Of a DNA stretch of 64,000 nt, positions 35,807-47,719 are shown piece after piece; within the stretch, counting starts at the first letter, position 1; the number at the start of each line of letters is the position of its first letter. The translations under genes were made by a program, and so were the position numbers. The stretch is from Heliocidaris erythrogramma (taxonomy: Eukaryota; Echinodermata; Echinoidea; Camarodonta; Echinometridae): the NCBI GenBank assembly GCA_025617745.1, contig CM046863.1, positions 124,001 through 188,000 of the forward strand, given 5' to 3'. The notes beneath the pieces were generated by a model. The model was not told the DNA's origin. It did not search any database and saw only the letters and a list, made by a program, of their open reading frames with translations.

Positions 35807-36306
35807 NNNNNNNNNNNNNNNNNNNNNNNNNNNNNNNNNNNNNNNNNNNNNNNNNNNNNNNNNNNNNNNNNNNNNNNNNNNNNNNNNNNNNNNNNNNNNN
35901 NNNNNNNNNNNNNNNNNNNNNNNNNNNNNNNNNNNNNNNNNNNNNNNNNNNNNNNNNNNNNNNNNNNNNNNNNNNNNNNNNNNNNNNNNNNNNNNNNNNN
36001 NNNNNNNNNNNNNNNNNNNNNNNNNNNNNNNNNNNNNNNNNNNNNNNNNNNNNNNNNNNNNNNNNNNNNNNNNNNNNNNNNNNNNNNNNNNNNNNNNNNN
36101 NNNNNNNNNNNNNNNNNNNNNNNNNNNNNNNNNNNNNNNNNNNNNNNNNNNNNNNNNNNNNNNNNNNNNNNNNNNNNNNNNNNNNNNNNNNNNNNNNNNN
36201 NNNNNNNNNNNNNNNNNNNNNNNNNNNNNNNNNNNNNNNNNNNNNNNNNNNNNNNNNNNNNNNNNNNNNNNNNNNNNNNNNNNNNNNNNNNNNNNNNNNN
36301 NNNNNN
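35807..36306. other. Assembly gap, 500 N
   Basis: Exactly 500 Ns, a round number that suggests a gap of unknown true length. Frames across it are artefacts. Confidence 1.
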
Positions 36307-36461
36307 TAGGCCTATCCAGCTAGCTAGTATCAATATCCTAATAAGATTAAGCCTAAACAAATTTAATGGAGGAGAATAATCCAGTATTATTGATAGATAT
36401 ATTTATGGAAATACTTATGATTTAAAAATTCTGGGTAATCAGACTTACCATACCTAGTGGT

Positions 36462-36670
36462 GGTGTTTCACAAAGAGTTAAGTTTTGACCTAAAGTCGCA
36501 CTTAAATTCCTAGTTGCGTTCGGTATATGACGCATCACTGGATTGCTCAGATCATGCTCAGGGGACCCGCGCTATTGGATAATCTACCAATGAAATTACG
36601 CGTTTAATACCGTATGCGCATTGGCACTTACGCATGACTTTAAGTCGAACTTAACTCTTTGTGAAACACC
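36462..36670. mobile_element. ~209-bp MITE with 23-bp inverted repeats
   Basis: GGTGTTTCACAAAGAGTTAA plus GTT at 36462-36484 is the exact reverse complement of 36648-36670. The match continues inward with mismatches (GACCTAAAGTCGCA against GACTTAAAGTCATGCG). Non-coding. Confidence 0.9.
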
Positions 36671-36898
36671 CCCTGAAAGAGCAAGATTCATAAGTCACCA
36701 TGAGTCCTAAATTTGTGCATATTACCTCTCACGGTAATGAAGTCATCGAATTTCAAGACATGGTTTGTTCTAATATTATAGAGGAGATATCGTCACAAGA
36801 AAATACTAATCGTGTCATTAGAAATTCAAACTCCTTTTAACTGCATATCTGTCAAAATGTATGGATAATAAAGCAGGCCTGGCGGAAGGGTTCCATCA

Positions 36899-36909
<11 letters not shown>

Positions 36910-36939
<30 letters not shown>

Positions 36940-36988
36940 GTTTGTTGTTTGTTTTTTTTTTGTTTTTTTTTTTGTTTGTTGTTTTTTT

Positions 36989-37019
<31 letters not shown>

Positions 37020-37020
37020 G
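36910..37020. repeat. T-rich then G-run low-complexity tract
   Basis: Runs of T broken by single G pass directly into about 22 G. The Phe-rich frames here are artefacts. Confidence 0.9.
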
Positions 37021-37494
37021 TCACACATTAACGCCTTTTGCCCGAGTATCTCTCAGTCTCTATGTTCTTTCCGAGAAAGCAAAAAAAAATACCCTTTTGG
37101 GGTAATGAAAATGCAGAAATTACATATTTGGGTACTTCGAACCCCGTCGTGTCCCCGAATATGTGCATCTCGCTGCAACTAAACTGTATAAGAAGTTTAG
37201 GGCATTTTTGTGCCCGTATTCGATGATATGTGGGCACCTCGCTGCCCAAATATGAGGATATTTTCAAACCTCACTGCACGAATATGAGGATATGTGGTCA
37301 TCTCGCTGCCCAAATATAAGAATATTCTGGAATCTTGCTCCGGCTTCTGGCACCTATGGTAGACAGGGTTTATTCAATATAAGCACTGAACCTATTAAAA
37401 TGCGAGGGAACGAAGCGATAAAGAGAGAATATTAAATTTTGGAATGTTGGACCATTGAATTTTAAAGCAATTGAAAGCTTTTTGGTCATCATAA

Positions 37495-38480
37495 TCAGGT
37501 GCGTAGGCAGGGGGCGGTGAGGGCGATTGCCCCCTCCCCCCCCCCCCCCAAAAAAAAGAACGCCAAATAAAAAAAAGTGGCGAGAGCGAAAAAGCGGGAG
37601 GAAGTGAGAGAAAAAATGCTTAAAAAGATGCTACAAGCCGTTATTTTTCTCTAAAAAAAAACTGCTAAAACGTCAAAGGAAGGGGAAATCCCACCTTCCT
37701 GCACTCTTTGCTGCTACATACAGAACAGTATTGCGTCCAAATAATTAAAAAGCAGTCAGGGCGTCGAACTAACCCTGCCGCAAAGACCACAGTGTCCCCC
37801 AGTGTGTATTTACAGTGTGAAACACAGTGTAAAATCATATTCACACTGTTAAATTCGAGCGTTTTAACATTGTGAATCAAAACTTCATAGAGTGGACGAT
37901 GTGAACACACTGTGTTCTTTCCGGCAGGGTACTTTCTGCATAAAAAGGGTGCTATGAGCCGTTATATTTCTCTCAAATTTGCTAAAATTCTAACATGTCA
38001 AAGCTTTCGGGCTTCGCACGGGAAGGGGGCACTCCCCCTCCTGCACCCACCCCTGTTAAATATACAGCACAGTATTGCGTCCAAATAATTAAAAAGAAGT
38101 CCGGGCGTCGAAACAACTTTCCGCCTAAGGAACAAAGGTGCTACGAGCCGTTTTATTTCTCTCATATTTGCTAAAACTTCAGAGTTCACGCTTCAGGCGG
38201 GAAGGGGGAAACTCCTCCCTCCTGCGCCCACCCATGTCACCCCCCCCCCCCCCCCCCCCCCCCACCGGCCTGTGCCAACTCCCGTTACATACAGTGCAGT
38301 ATTCCGTGCAAATAATTAATAATTGAAAAGCAGTCAGGGCGTCGAACTAACTTTCCGCCTAAAAAGGGTGCTACGAGCCGTTATCTTTCTCTCAAATTTT
38401 CTCAAACGTCAGACCTATCGCGCTTCGCGCGGGTGGGGAAAAACTCCCCCCCCCCCCCCTTCCCTTATGGGATTTTATTT
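37495..38480. repeat. Dispersed repeat family, copy 2 (tandem)
   Basis: Three to four units with GTGCTACGAGCCGTTAT, TTTCTCTCAAATTTGCTAAA and AGCAGTCAGGGCGTCGAACT recur; C-rich runs sit between them. Related to 25240-25910 and 46130-46480. Confidence 0.7.
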
Positions 38481-39309
38481 TAAGCGCCATACTAGAGTCT
38501 GACAATTGCAGGCCACGAGTAGACCAGGAGTAGAGGAGGTGGCACGAGCTCGTTTATATATGCAGTTCAGGGTCATGGATTTATAATTGTCTGCTTCGTC
38601 TGTCGTATTTTCATAACGGCGGCAGAGTGAGTCACTTTTGGCGCCATTGCATGATACATATAGGGTTTATACGATCGTGAGGTACACTGCTCCTATCTTC
38701 ATGTATGTGAGGGAGCGTAGTGACCATTTGAAAAATTTAGGAGTTGGAATGGTGCATATCGCCTTTTAGTCTAGAGTTACAAAGCTGATCGCAATACGGC
38801 TATAAGTTGGTGTGTGTGGGGGGGCGGGGGGGGGGCAAAATATTTCCCTCAGAAAGATTGTTATTCACATACCTTCATAATTTTTGAACAAAAAAAAGTT
38901 GAAGTGTTCAGGCCGAACATGTGCGCGCAGTCCCATATACCCATTTATGTGTGCAGTGCATGTGCTTTTCAGCGAGATTGGGTCAATTTCTTATCACTCT
39001 GATGATTCCAAATCCTCAGTGTACACTCATTCTTATGCAGACCCATGCAGGCCCAACTTGAATGATAGGGGGGGACTGCCCCTGTGCCCCGCTTCCGGCG
39101 CCTATGATAATGTATATCAGTTTTTTTCAACAAGTGTGTACTATGCATATGCAAATGATACTGAAATCAGGCTTTTCAAGATTATCAAGAGGAATTTCTC
39201 AATGTCATGAGGATGAATATTAATTATTCATAATTTTGGCAAAACATTATAGAATTTGATTTTTTTCATATTCCGTTTAGTAGTTATAAGTTATATATCA
39301 TGTATACGT
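38481..39309. other. Gene-free region
   Basis: Contains a G-rich stretch at about 38816-38836. No coding frame or RNA gene is supported. Confidence 0.5.
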
Positions 39310-39928
39310 TTACGAGAGAGGAACACGGGATGATGCCTTCTTCTCACTCCGTCTCAGAGCCTCTAACCGATTAACTCTTGCAGATTTTTTGGCGACGATC
39401 TCAACCATGTTGACAGGAAACCCCGGTCGATGAAGAACGACGACATTTCGGCTACTGCATAGCCTCCTGAGACGGGTGAATTGGGACTGGGGAATAGCCT
39501 TCTTGCACGCAGGTGGATGGAAAGATTTGAAGGTGAGATAGCTGTGGGCGTCAGTGGGTTTGTAGTGGATGCTTGTATCGATACGGCGACTTCCGTTGAC
39601 AGAAATCTCTATGAATGGGAGAGAGTTGTCGGAGATGGTGTGGGTGAAGCGGAGAGAAGGGTGGAATGAATCGAAATGCTGTATGAAAAAGTTCAATTCA
39701 TCTCGTGAGCAGGTCGCGATGCCGAATAAATCATCGATGCATCTCTTGAAGAGGATGGGACGGGGGCCCTCATAGGATGTCAGCATTTGGGACTCCATGA
39801 AACCCATGAAAAGGCAGGCATATGGAGGTCCCATCTTGGTCCCCATGGCAACGCCTTTTCTCTGATTGTAGAAATTCCCATCAAACTGGAAGGATGAAAG
39901 GTTCAAGACCAGCTCCGTTAGAGTGATC
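39310..39928 (-). pseudogene. Penelope-like element, reverse transcriptase C-terminal half
   Basis: On the minus strand the frame reads LTELVLNLSSFQFDGNFYNQ, then KGVAMGTKMGPPYACLFMGF, then the active-site region FKRCIDDLFGI, then YKPTDAHSYL and IPQSQFTRLRRLCSSRN, ending near SSRVPLS. AMGTKM.P.YA..FMG and the IDD active site are hallmarks of Penelope-like RTs. The 5' half is missing because a LINE tail abuts at 39929. No GIY-YIG domain follows. The frame is open throughout, so the fragment is relatively young or short by chance. Confidence 0.85.
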
Positions 39929-40566
39929 ATTTGATTTGATTTGATTTGATTTATTTCTGCATTTTTCCATTTTTCCAAAAGCATAATTGATATATAATAA
40001 GTGAACGGAACATAGTAACACAATACATGATAATATAATCATCAATACAAAATATATATACTTTGGCATAACAAATTATAGAACGCAAACAAAACAACGG
40101 TTTGATGAGGGGGAAAATGCAGGAGGTTTCCATCATAAGCATATAGCTTGAATGGGATGGGAGCCTCGAGAAGATTTTATACGATTTTTGGACATTGTAA
40201 CGGTTTAATAATTTAAAAAAAGGAAAAGAAAAGAAAAAAAATACATCTGCAGTTTCAGGCGTTTGGAAGTAAAAGCAAAAGCAAAAGCATTAGCAAAAGT
40301 GTGCACGTGAGTGCATAAGTGTAGAGATGTGTGGATGTGCATCTTGGTTGATCCATTGTTTTATTGTTTTATTATGTAGGGTGTGTATTGAAGAAGTAGT
40401 TCAACCCTTTGTTTTTTTCATAATGAATGTATCAAAATCTAACGAGAACCCTGAATAATTGTTATTATATAAAGAAAGAAAGAAAAAAAAAGTTGGGTTG
40501 GCCAAGAGTTAATTCTTTTTTTCCAGTGGCATTTTGTTAAGTTAGATTAGATTAGGTAGGTGTACT

Positions 40567-41682
40567 TTAATATTTAAGTAATAAATATTTTTTAATCGAT
40601 GTTTTAAAAGAGTAAATTGAGGAACATTGCTTTAGCCATTGTGGTAGGGCGCTCCAGACATCCGGACCATGGTGCCTGATTGACTTTTGTGCTAAAATAA
40701 TTCTGGGATTTTCTAAATGATAATCTATGGAGTGACGAGTAGGATATGCATGTATATTTGAATTCAAGTTGAATATGTTACAAAATAACGAAGGGAGTTG
40801 CTTAAATGTGAATTTGTACACAAACATTCCTGTTTGAAAAGCATGTATATCCTGTATTCTTAATGTTTTTAGACGCTTAAATAAAGGATCAGTGTGAGAA
40901 AAATAAGTAGAATTAGTTACAATGCGTAATGCCTTTTTTTGAAGTAGTAATATAGAATTTAATTTAGTTACACAGCAATTGCCCCAAACAATGTTGCAGT
41001 ACATTATGTGAGATAGAATTAAGGAATTATATAATATCATTAGGGACCTTTCAGTTATTAAGTGTTGTAGTTTGTAAAGAATTCCGATGTTTTTGGATAT
41101 TGATGTATGAATGTTACGTGTGTGTTCTGCCCAGGTTAAATTTGAGTCAATTGTAACTCCTAAAAATTTTGTAGAGTGTTTTTCTACCAGAGGCAATCCA
41201 TCAATTAGTATATTACAATCTACATTCTGTGCGTTTGCCTGTCTAAACTGAATAAAATTAGTTTTATTAATATTGAGAGCCAATTTATTACATTTAAACC
41301 ATAAAGATATGTTTTTAAACTCAGAATTAAGCCTATTTATAAGTACATTTGAATCATGGTGAGAATAAAGTATACTTGTGTCGTCAGCAAACATAACGAA
41401 ATTCAAGGATAAAGAAGAATTAATTATATCGTTTACATAAATAATAAATAATAATGGACCCAATATGACGAAATTATATAATAGTTTATAAATTATTTTT
41501 TCTAGGATTTTAGAGATACTGGGTAACAGAGATATTGGCCTATAATTACTCATTAATGATGAATCATCCTTTTTAAACACAGGGATTACTTTTGCAACTT
41601 TGAGAGAGTTAGGGCATTTACCGTTTAATAGTGATAAATTAAAAATATGAGGGGTAGCGACGTAGTTAATAATTTGTTTCAA
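40567..41682 (-). pseudogene. LINE ORF2, RT with in-frame core deletion and C-terminal domain
   Basis: The minus-strand frame begins IFNLSLLNGKCPNSLKVAKV, continues IPVFKKDD and NYRPISLLPSISKILEKIIY, then jumps at about 41468 from KLLYNF straight to VILGPLLFIIYVNDI. The RT block that should lie between (the QYGFR, FD..DH, and most of the QGSILGP motifs, roughly 100 residues) is gone with the frame kept. The active-site motif FADDTS remains, followed by the usual C-terminal region (FLGVTIDSNLTWAEH, LQKKALRIVTNS, GPDVWSALPQWLK). Without the first catalytic aspartate this RT cannot work. Confidence 0.85.
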
Positions 41683-42101
41683 TAAATAAACACTTATACC
41701 ATCATGTCCCGTAGATTTACTCGATTTAAGTTGTCCAACAATATTTAATATTTCCTGATTATAAGTTGGATTAAGAAATAAAGAATTTTCACAAGGGGGG
41801 GGGGTAAAAACTTGGAAAATTGTGTGTTACCAGCATCAATATTAGAGGCTAATTTCTGACCTATATTAATAAAATAATTATTAAACGCATCCGATATTTT
41901 ACCAAGGTCGCTAATTTGTTCGCCATCAATATTAAAGGCATTGAGTAACTTTGTGGAGGCTTGATTTAATAAATTGTTGAATATTGATATCTGTCTTGTA
42001 TAATGATGTTCAGAATGATAAATAAATAGCCAGGCATAGAAAGGTTTTCAAATATATAATGCTATAATTAAGATATCTGCGACTGAATACTCCCATTTAC
42101 G

Positions 42102-42123
42102 AAAGCGTATGGCCATACGCTTT
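42102..42123. repeat. 22-nt perfect palindrome
   Basis: AAAGCGTATGG directly joined to CCATACGCTTT with no loop, inside the non-LINE insert of 42010-42430. Confidence 0.9.
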
Positions 42124-42520
42124 AGTCTAACACTGAGTCAATGGGGAAAATGAGTCTGGCATTTTCCGGTCACTTGCATATGTTTACTTTTGTGAAGCAC
42201 ATGATGATTTTGAAGTGCTTTTTTCCACATGGGCTTCATTTTACACCATATTACATACACTGATAACATGTAAGGCCAGAAAGCTCAGATTTTATCAATC
42301 CTCCACAAAGTTACTCAATCACTTTAAAACTATCACTAAGACCTACCTTTTTCTTACCCATGAGATTACTTATACTTTTCCATACCGAATTAATGTTATT
42401 TATATTTTCTTCTAATATTCGAGAATAATGTAATTTACGTGATTATCTTATTAAGGATGTGAGTTTATTTCTATATTGTTTATATATTTTCATTTTAGAG
42501 TCACATTTACTTTTGAGTGC

Positions 42521-43536
42521 TTACTTATATAATTTGTTGCGTGTAGATATTGATCGCAAAATGCCCTTAGTGATCCAAGGTTGTTTCGATTTCTTGTATT
42601 TCTTAGTTTTTAAAATGGGTATATTCTTATTATGATAGTACATTAATTTACAAATGAAATTTTCATACGATACATCAACATTTGTCTCATTTAACACTTC
42701 ATAGCATTCCTCTTGAGCTAAATCAAAATTTAATAATTCTATATTATATTTCTTTTCTAAGTGTTTGATGTATAGTCTTGTTATTTTGCATAAAAATAGG
42801 TTGATCAGAGATGGTAAATATTGGCAAATGATCTGAAATATCATAATAAAGTATGCCATTGGCGCTTTTTTTGTTAATTGTATTAGAGAAAATATTATCA
42901 ATAAGTGTTTGTGATGTACTTGATATCCGCGTTGGCTGAGAGATGTGTGAATGAAATGTATAAGTTAATGAGTTTATTATCATCTGTGTGGAGTAAATTA
43001 ATATTGTAATCCCCCATTATATAAACTTCTTTATTTTCCTTTGAAACAATATTAAGGCATTGGTCAAAGCTATCTGAAAATAAATCAATATTAGAATTAG
43101 GGGGTCTATATATCAAGCCTATTATTATATTTTTAGTGTTAGTATTTAAAATTTCAATGAAAATGTCTTCACTACCTTCGATGTGTAAGTCGGGTCTTAA
43201 TTTTAGTTTAATATTATCACAAATATATAGTGCTACCCCACCCCCTTTACTATGTTTGCGGTCCGAACGATACATTTGATAATTGTCAAGATTAAATAAA
43301 GGTGGGGAATTGTTGTGAAGCCAAGTTTCCGATATGCCTATTACAGAAAATGGAAAATTTTGCAGATTGGATAGGAGTAATTCGATTGAATCAAAGTTCT
43401 TAAATAAATTCCTAGCGTTTATATGTAATAAACTTAAGGATTGTGTATACAAATCAACTCCATTGTACTCTCGTTTATTATTAATTGACTCTATTTGATT
43501 TTTTTTTGGGGGGGGTATTCTTAAGAAATTTATCAT
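42521..43536 (-). pseudogene. LINE ORF2, endonuclease part with frameshifts
   Basis: From 43536 the frame reads SLLHINARNLFKNFDSIELL, FSVIGISETWLHNN, GGGVALYICDN, GLIYRPPNSNIDLF and EVYIMGDYNINLLHTDDNKL, with the catalytic ISETWL and GDYN motifs intact. A shift near 42980 moves to the frame with LIDNIFSN and ISDHLPIF, and another near 42780 to QPWITKGILRS. At least two frameshifts are therefore present. Confidence 0.85.
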
Positions 43537-43679
43537 GAAAATCTTCTACTGTAAATTACGTTGATTGTAGTATAGCGGAAGCTATTAAATCTTGGTCATA
43601 ATATCCGTGCCGACTATTCATTCACAGAACCAAAAATACAATCATCTGAAAAAGAAGGGCGATATTGTGACACTTGCTG

Positions 43680-43765
43680 TATTGTGTGTATGTGTGTGAG
43701 AGGGTGTGCGTGTGTGTCTGTGTGTGTGATTTTGGGTGTGTGCACATGCATGTGAGTGTGTGCAG
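43680..43765. repeat. (GT)n-rich microsatellite
   Basis: Interrupted GT repeat with GTGTGTGTCTGTGTGTG words. Confidence 0.85.
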
Positions 43766-44186
43766 AGAGAGAGAAGAAATGAAAACGAATCGAACGAAAT
43801 AAAAAGGAAAATGAAATCACAGTGGTGATGCTCCGTATAGAGGTAAACAAAAGAAGGAACTCGAAATACACTGAAAAGAAATTCGTATATGTTGGCAATG
43901 CAATTGGATAAACTTCAAATTCATAACGATGAGAAAAACAATAATAATAATAATAATACATAAAATACAAATAATTAAAAGTTGCTAGGACGTGTGTGAA
44001 AAAAAAAGCAAAATTTTAGAACTTTTTAGAGAGAGAAAAAAATATATTAGTATAAGCTAGGCTTTAAAACCCAATTATGAGAGAATCTAACCAGTTATTG
44101 AAATAAATTGACAAATCGTCGATGGCCATTGTGTAACACAAAAGTTAACACTATATGAACCAGGAATATATATATATATATATTAT

Positions 44187-44359
44187 ACAAATATACCAAG
44201 CTGTGAGAAAGTGTAGTGGAAATTATTTATCTGAGGAGGGACTGGCATAGTACTATTTTTTCCGAGGGGCAAAGCCCCGAGGAAAAAATAGTTATGCCAG
44301 TCCCTCCGAAGATATATAATTTCCACTATAATTTCGAACTAAATGCTTGGTATATTTGT
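44187..44359. mobile_element. 173-bp foldback element
   Basis: ACAAATATACCAAGC (44187-44201) is the exact reverse complement of 44345-44359, and the similarity continues inward nearly to the centre: TAGTGGAAATTAT, GAGGGACTGGCATA and CTATTTTTTCC all have inverted partners. The apex is GGGGC, AAA, GCCCC. Nearly the whole element is one long hairpin. Confidence 0.85.
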
Positions 44360-44379
44360 TTTATATCCCTTCTTTACAA

Positions 44380-45300
44380 CTAGGCCTAGGCCCTAGTTTA
44401 GGCCCTAGGCCCTAGGCCTAGGCTAGGCCTAATTAAAAAAGAAGAAAAAACATAAAACAATATTTTGACTAACCTTATCCATAGTACCGTACAACTGTCT
44501 ATATGTAACTTGTATAGACTCGACGGTCTACGTTACATGACTTGCCTTAGCTGTTTGATCGAAGACCTTCGAGTTCGAATGCTCGATAGGCCTAGGGCTA
44601 GGCTAGAGTAGCCTAGCCCTAGGGCCTAGTCCTAGACCTAGACGAAAACATGCAGGGTGAACGGTGAAAGTCTACAAATAAAATTATTGCTAGGCCTACA
44701 TGTACATGATAATCTACATGATCATGGTCTATGCACGACGTTTCCCACATTTTTAAAACTTTCTTCGTATTCGAACTGTCAGTGGAAGCAATAAAATCGT
44801 CGATATTAGCCCCTTGTAAGACTAAGAGGTCAATTGAAAGCGAACTTCCTCGGAGGCTAGGCCGCCATGTATGATGTTTGCTTACTTACAAGTTACATAT
44901 CCGATCCGAACCGATTTCTACAAGTCCAATCACTTAGACCAGTGAAAACCAGTATAACCAGTTTAACTATTTGACCTTGGTATGTTACTTACAAGTATGT
45001 TACTTACAACATATTTGGTATGTTACTTACACGCCAGTAGCTGATTCGGATCCAGGCGCGGGGCTAAAGTACCGGTGACTTGCGCCGATAGTGCAGGCGG
45101 CAAGGTTATGAGCAGTCCGTACAAATTAAGGTCAAGGACTCGCTTAGCGGGTCGCCTGAGCGTTCGAATTTGACACAACTTTTCTTCAATGAACAGTGAC
45201 TAAGTGAGCATGCGCAGTAGCGCCTTGGAAGAAAATATTAAATAGAGCATGCGCAGTTCTGCCCAGGAAAAAATAGTTAAAGATATTCGGAGCTCTGACA
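44380..45300. other. Gene-free region with AGGCCTAG words and two NRF1-type cores
   Basis: Clusters of CTAGGCCTAGG-like words lie at 44383-44430 and 44588-44640. GCATGCGCAG occurs at 45208-45217 and 45247-45256, in the AGAGCATGCGCAG / TGAGCATGCGCAG context. No coding frame is supported. Confidence 0.45.
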
Positions 45301-45904
45301 GAGATTTGTTTTTCCTAGTTAAATTATATTTTATCACGTGATCACCAATTGACCAATCATGTATTTAGAATACTCATGAATATTCATAGAAGGGATATAA
45401 ATATATATATATAAAGGTATATTAGCAATAAACTGTAGGAACGATAGTAAAATAACAGAAATTGTACTTATAATAATTAACAAGTGGTATGGAAAGTGAG
45501 TGTAAAAAGCAAACAACGAGGAAGGAGAAAAAAAAAGAAATAATAAGACACGTATACATGCAGTATAAGGTAAACCAAAAAGTAAAATAGCGTGGAACAA
45601 TTTGTGTAATCGAATATGAATATATTGCATGCAATACGAGTTAATATATAGAATCATTGATGGGGTCATTGAAGAGCGAGGCTTGCTCAAGCTGTATATG
45701 GCATACCTGTAGTATTTCTTAATTATTAATTTGTCATCTACTTAAATGACTTCAATATTTGAAATACCTTTTTATCTGTAATATGTTTTAAGTTGGTTTC
45801 TATTACTAATTACAATGGAGGGCCATGATTAGATGTTCGTGTCAATAATGTTGCCGCGACTCACTGGATCGGTTGATCGATTCCGTGTTAATGGATTCAA
45901 CGTA

Positions 45905-45923
45905 TTATATATATATATATATA

Positions 45924-45955
<32 letters not shown>

Positions 45956-45956
45956 C
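45905..45956. repeat. (AT)n microsatellite
   Basis: Two AT runs around GTGTGTGTAT. Tyr/Ile frames here are artefacts. Confidence 0.95.
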
Positions 45957-46129
45957 GAACAATCAAGAGAGAGAAGAAAATACTTATATCCAGATTTATG
46001 AAGAGCATAAACCACAGGTGTATTGAAATAATAATAATAAAAAGACAAGGTGTAAATAATCTTAACATTCAAAATGGTTCCAAGTAGGAAAATAGAGAGC
46101 GAACGTATTCTTAAATTTGCTATAAAACG

Positions 46130-46480
46130 CCACAGGGGACAAATTGTAAAGCAGTCTATGCATATAACTTTCCGCCTAAATATAAAATTGTTTGCTACAA
46201 GCCTTTATCTTTCTTTATCTCTGTAGATAGAGACCCCAAGGAAGACCAGTGTTATTCTAATAATAACGCTGAATTCGGGCCATCCTCTCGATGTTACATA
46301 CAGTGCAGTATTGCGACGAGCCATTATCTTTATCTCAGATTTTGCTACAAAACGTCAGAGCTTTCGCAGTTCGCGCGGGAGGGGGAAAACCAAAGAGTTA
46401 CATACCCCTAACAACTCTATGGGCAAAACCCCCCTCCCTGCACCCACCCCCTGGGGAGCACGCAAAGAGTGATCATCACC
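46130..46480. repeat. Dispersed repeat family, copy 3
   Basis: Contains AACTTTCCGCCTAAA, TACAGTGCAGTATTGCG and AAAACGTCAGAGCTTTCGC, shared with 25240-25910 and 37495-38480. Confidence 0.65.
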
Positions 46481-46666
46481 AAATTCGCAGTCCGACCACG
46501 TTGCGTCATTCGACCCATCTTGCCTCGGTACAAGCACATAGTACTGACAATTTTCGTCACAGCAATTCATAAATAGCATAGCCTGTGTGCGGGTGGCGGG
46601 AGGTGGGGGTGTAGTAGGTGTTGCCACCAGGTGTTGTTCTATCATGTCCATAATCCTCAGAGAAAG

Positions 46667-46860
46667 GCGAGATAGCTCAGTGGTCGAACAGTGGCCTCGT
46701 AACTGAAGGACCCGGATTCGAAACCAGGATGCACTCGTGTCCTTTGGTAAGGCATTAACCCCAAGTCCCTCGGAGAAGACTTAAAGCCGTTGGTCCTATG
46801 GTTGTTTACATACAAGCAGTATGCTTTACAGTTTTACGTTTTTGGCAAAAGTGGACCTTT
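46667..46860 (+). mobile_element. tRNA-derived SINE
   Basis: The head GCGAGATAGCTCAGTGGTCG has an A box, and GGATTCGAAACC a damaged B box. The body GTGTCCTTTGGTAAGGCATT followed by GACTTAAAGCCGTTGGTCC is a shared SINE-type core I recognise from other invertebrate repeats. Truncated or diverged toward the 3' end. Confidence 0.55.
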
Positions 46861-47719
46861 TTGTCATAATCAATACAACTGACAGCGTGTGGGTAATTCT
46901 GGTAACAAATTAAAGGTGTGTGTGTGTATTTTTTTTTCATGAAAAATCGGACCACAGCCCAAGAAGGGGGGGGGGGGGGGGGGGGGGGGGTCGTCCAACC
47001 ACTCCGACCCCCTTCTGGCTATGGCTACGGGCCTGTCATTGGCAATGATGGAATAATGTCAGGTTGATGCTGAAGTTTAAAGAAATGTTATACATTAATT
47101 AATTGTATACATCATGTACATGATAAATTCAAAGCTAGTTCTAAAACCCATATCTTTTACAATTTATATATTTCTATCTCTAATTTTGATTAATTTTCTT
47201 GGAATGGTTTTTGCTGGAAATGGGAATAAATTGGATTGAACTGAATAAAGGTCAAAGCAAACATAGAAAAACCATGATACACAGGCCCTTATTATAAGGG
47301 GCGCTGGCGAGCAGGGTCCGCTTGAACAAAACAAAAGAATGCAAAACAAAAAAAAGGGTCCAATTTTGTCTTATTTTCTCTTCCTTTTCCTCTCCCTTAT
47401 CTTTTTCTATTTTCTCCTCTTTCATTATTTTCTTTTCCCCATCTGATTTGCGGGGCACGTGCCCCATACCCTCTCGTAGTTAGTAATAGTTACCCCTCTG
47501 TTTTTGTTTTGTTTTTCATTATTTTGCCCCAGTATAATTATGTTAAAGCACATATAAAATCGCATTTTCAATGTTCTATGGCCCTCCGAAATTCCCGTAT
47601 TATTTCTCACTTGTTGGGGGCGATCGCCCCCTCCACTTCAGCGCCTATGAACGCATCCTACATCTCAGTTAGGTTTAAATGACGTCACAGTTTATGGCAG
47701 GTTTCTTCCCCAAAACCGC

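Larger units (their letters stand above)
39929..43536 (-). mobile_element. Decayed CR1/L2-like LINE
   Basis: Reading from 43536 down: endonuclease, linker, truncated RT, C-terminal domain, 3' UTR, and a pentanucleotide tail of AAATC units at about 39930-39955. The tail abuts Penelope-like RT sequence, so the LINE probably inserted there. About 42010-42430 does not read as LINE and looks like a later insertion or rearrangement. Confidence 0.8.

Noticed and set aside
35791-36360. Frames of 175-189 residues
   Set aside because: They consist of the 500-N gap.
43614-43970. 118-residue minus frame
   Set aside because: Driven by a GT microsatellite and AT-rich sequence.
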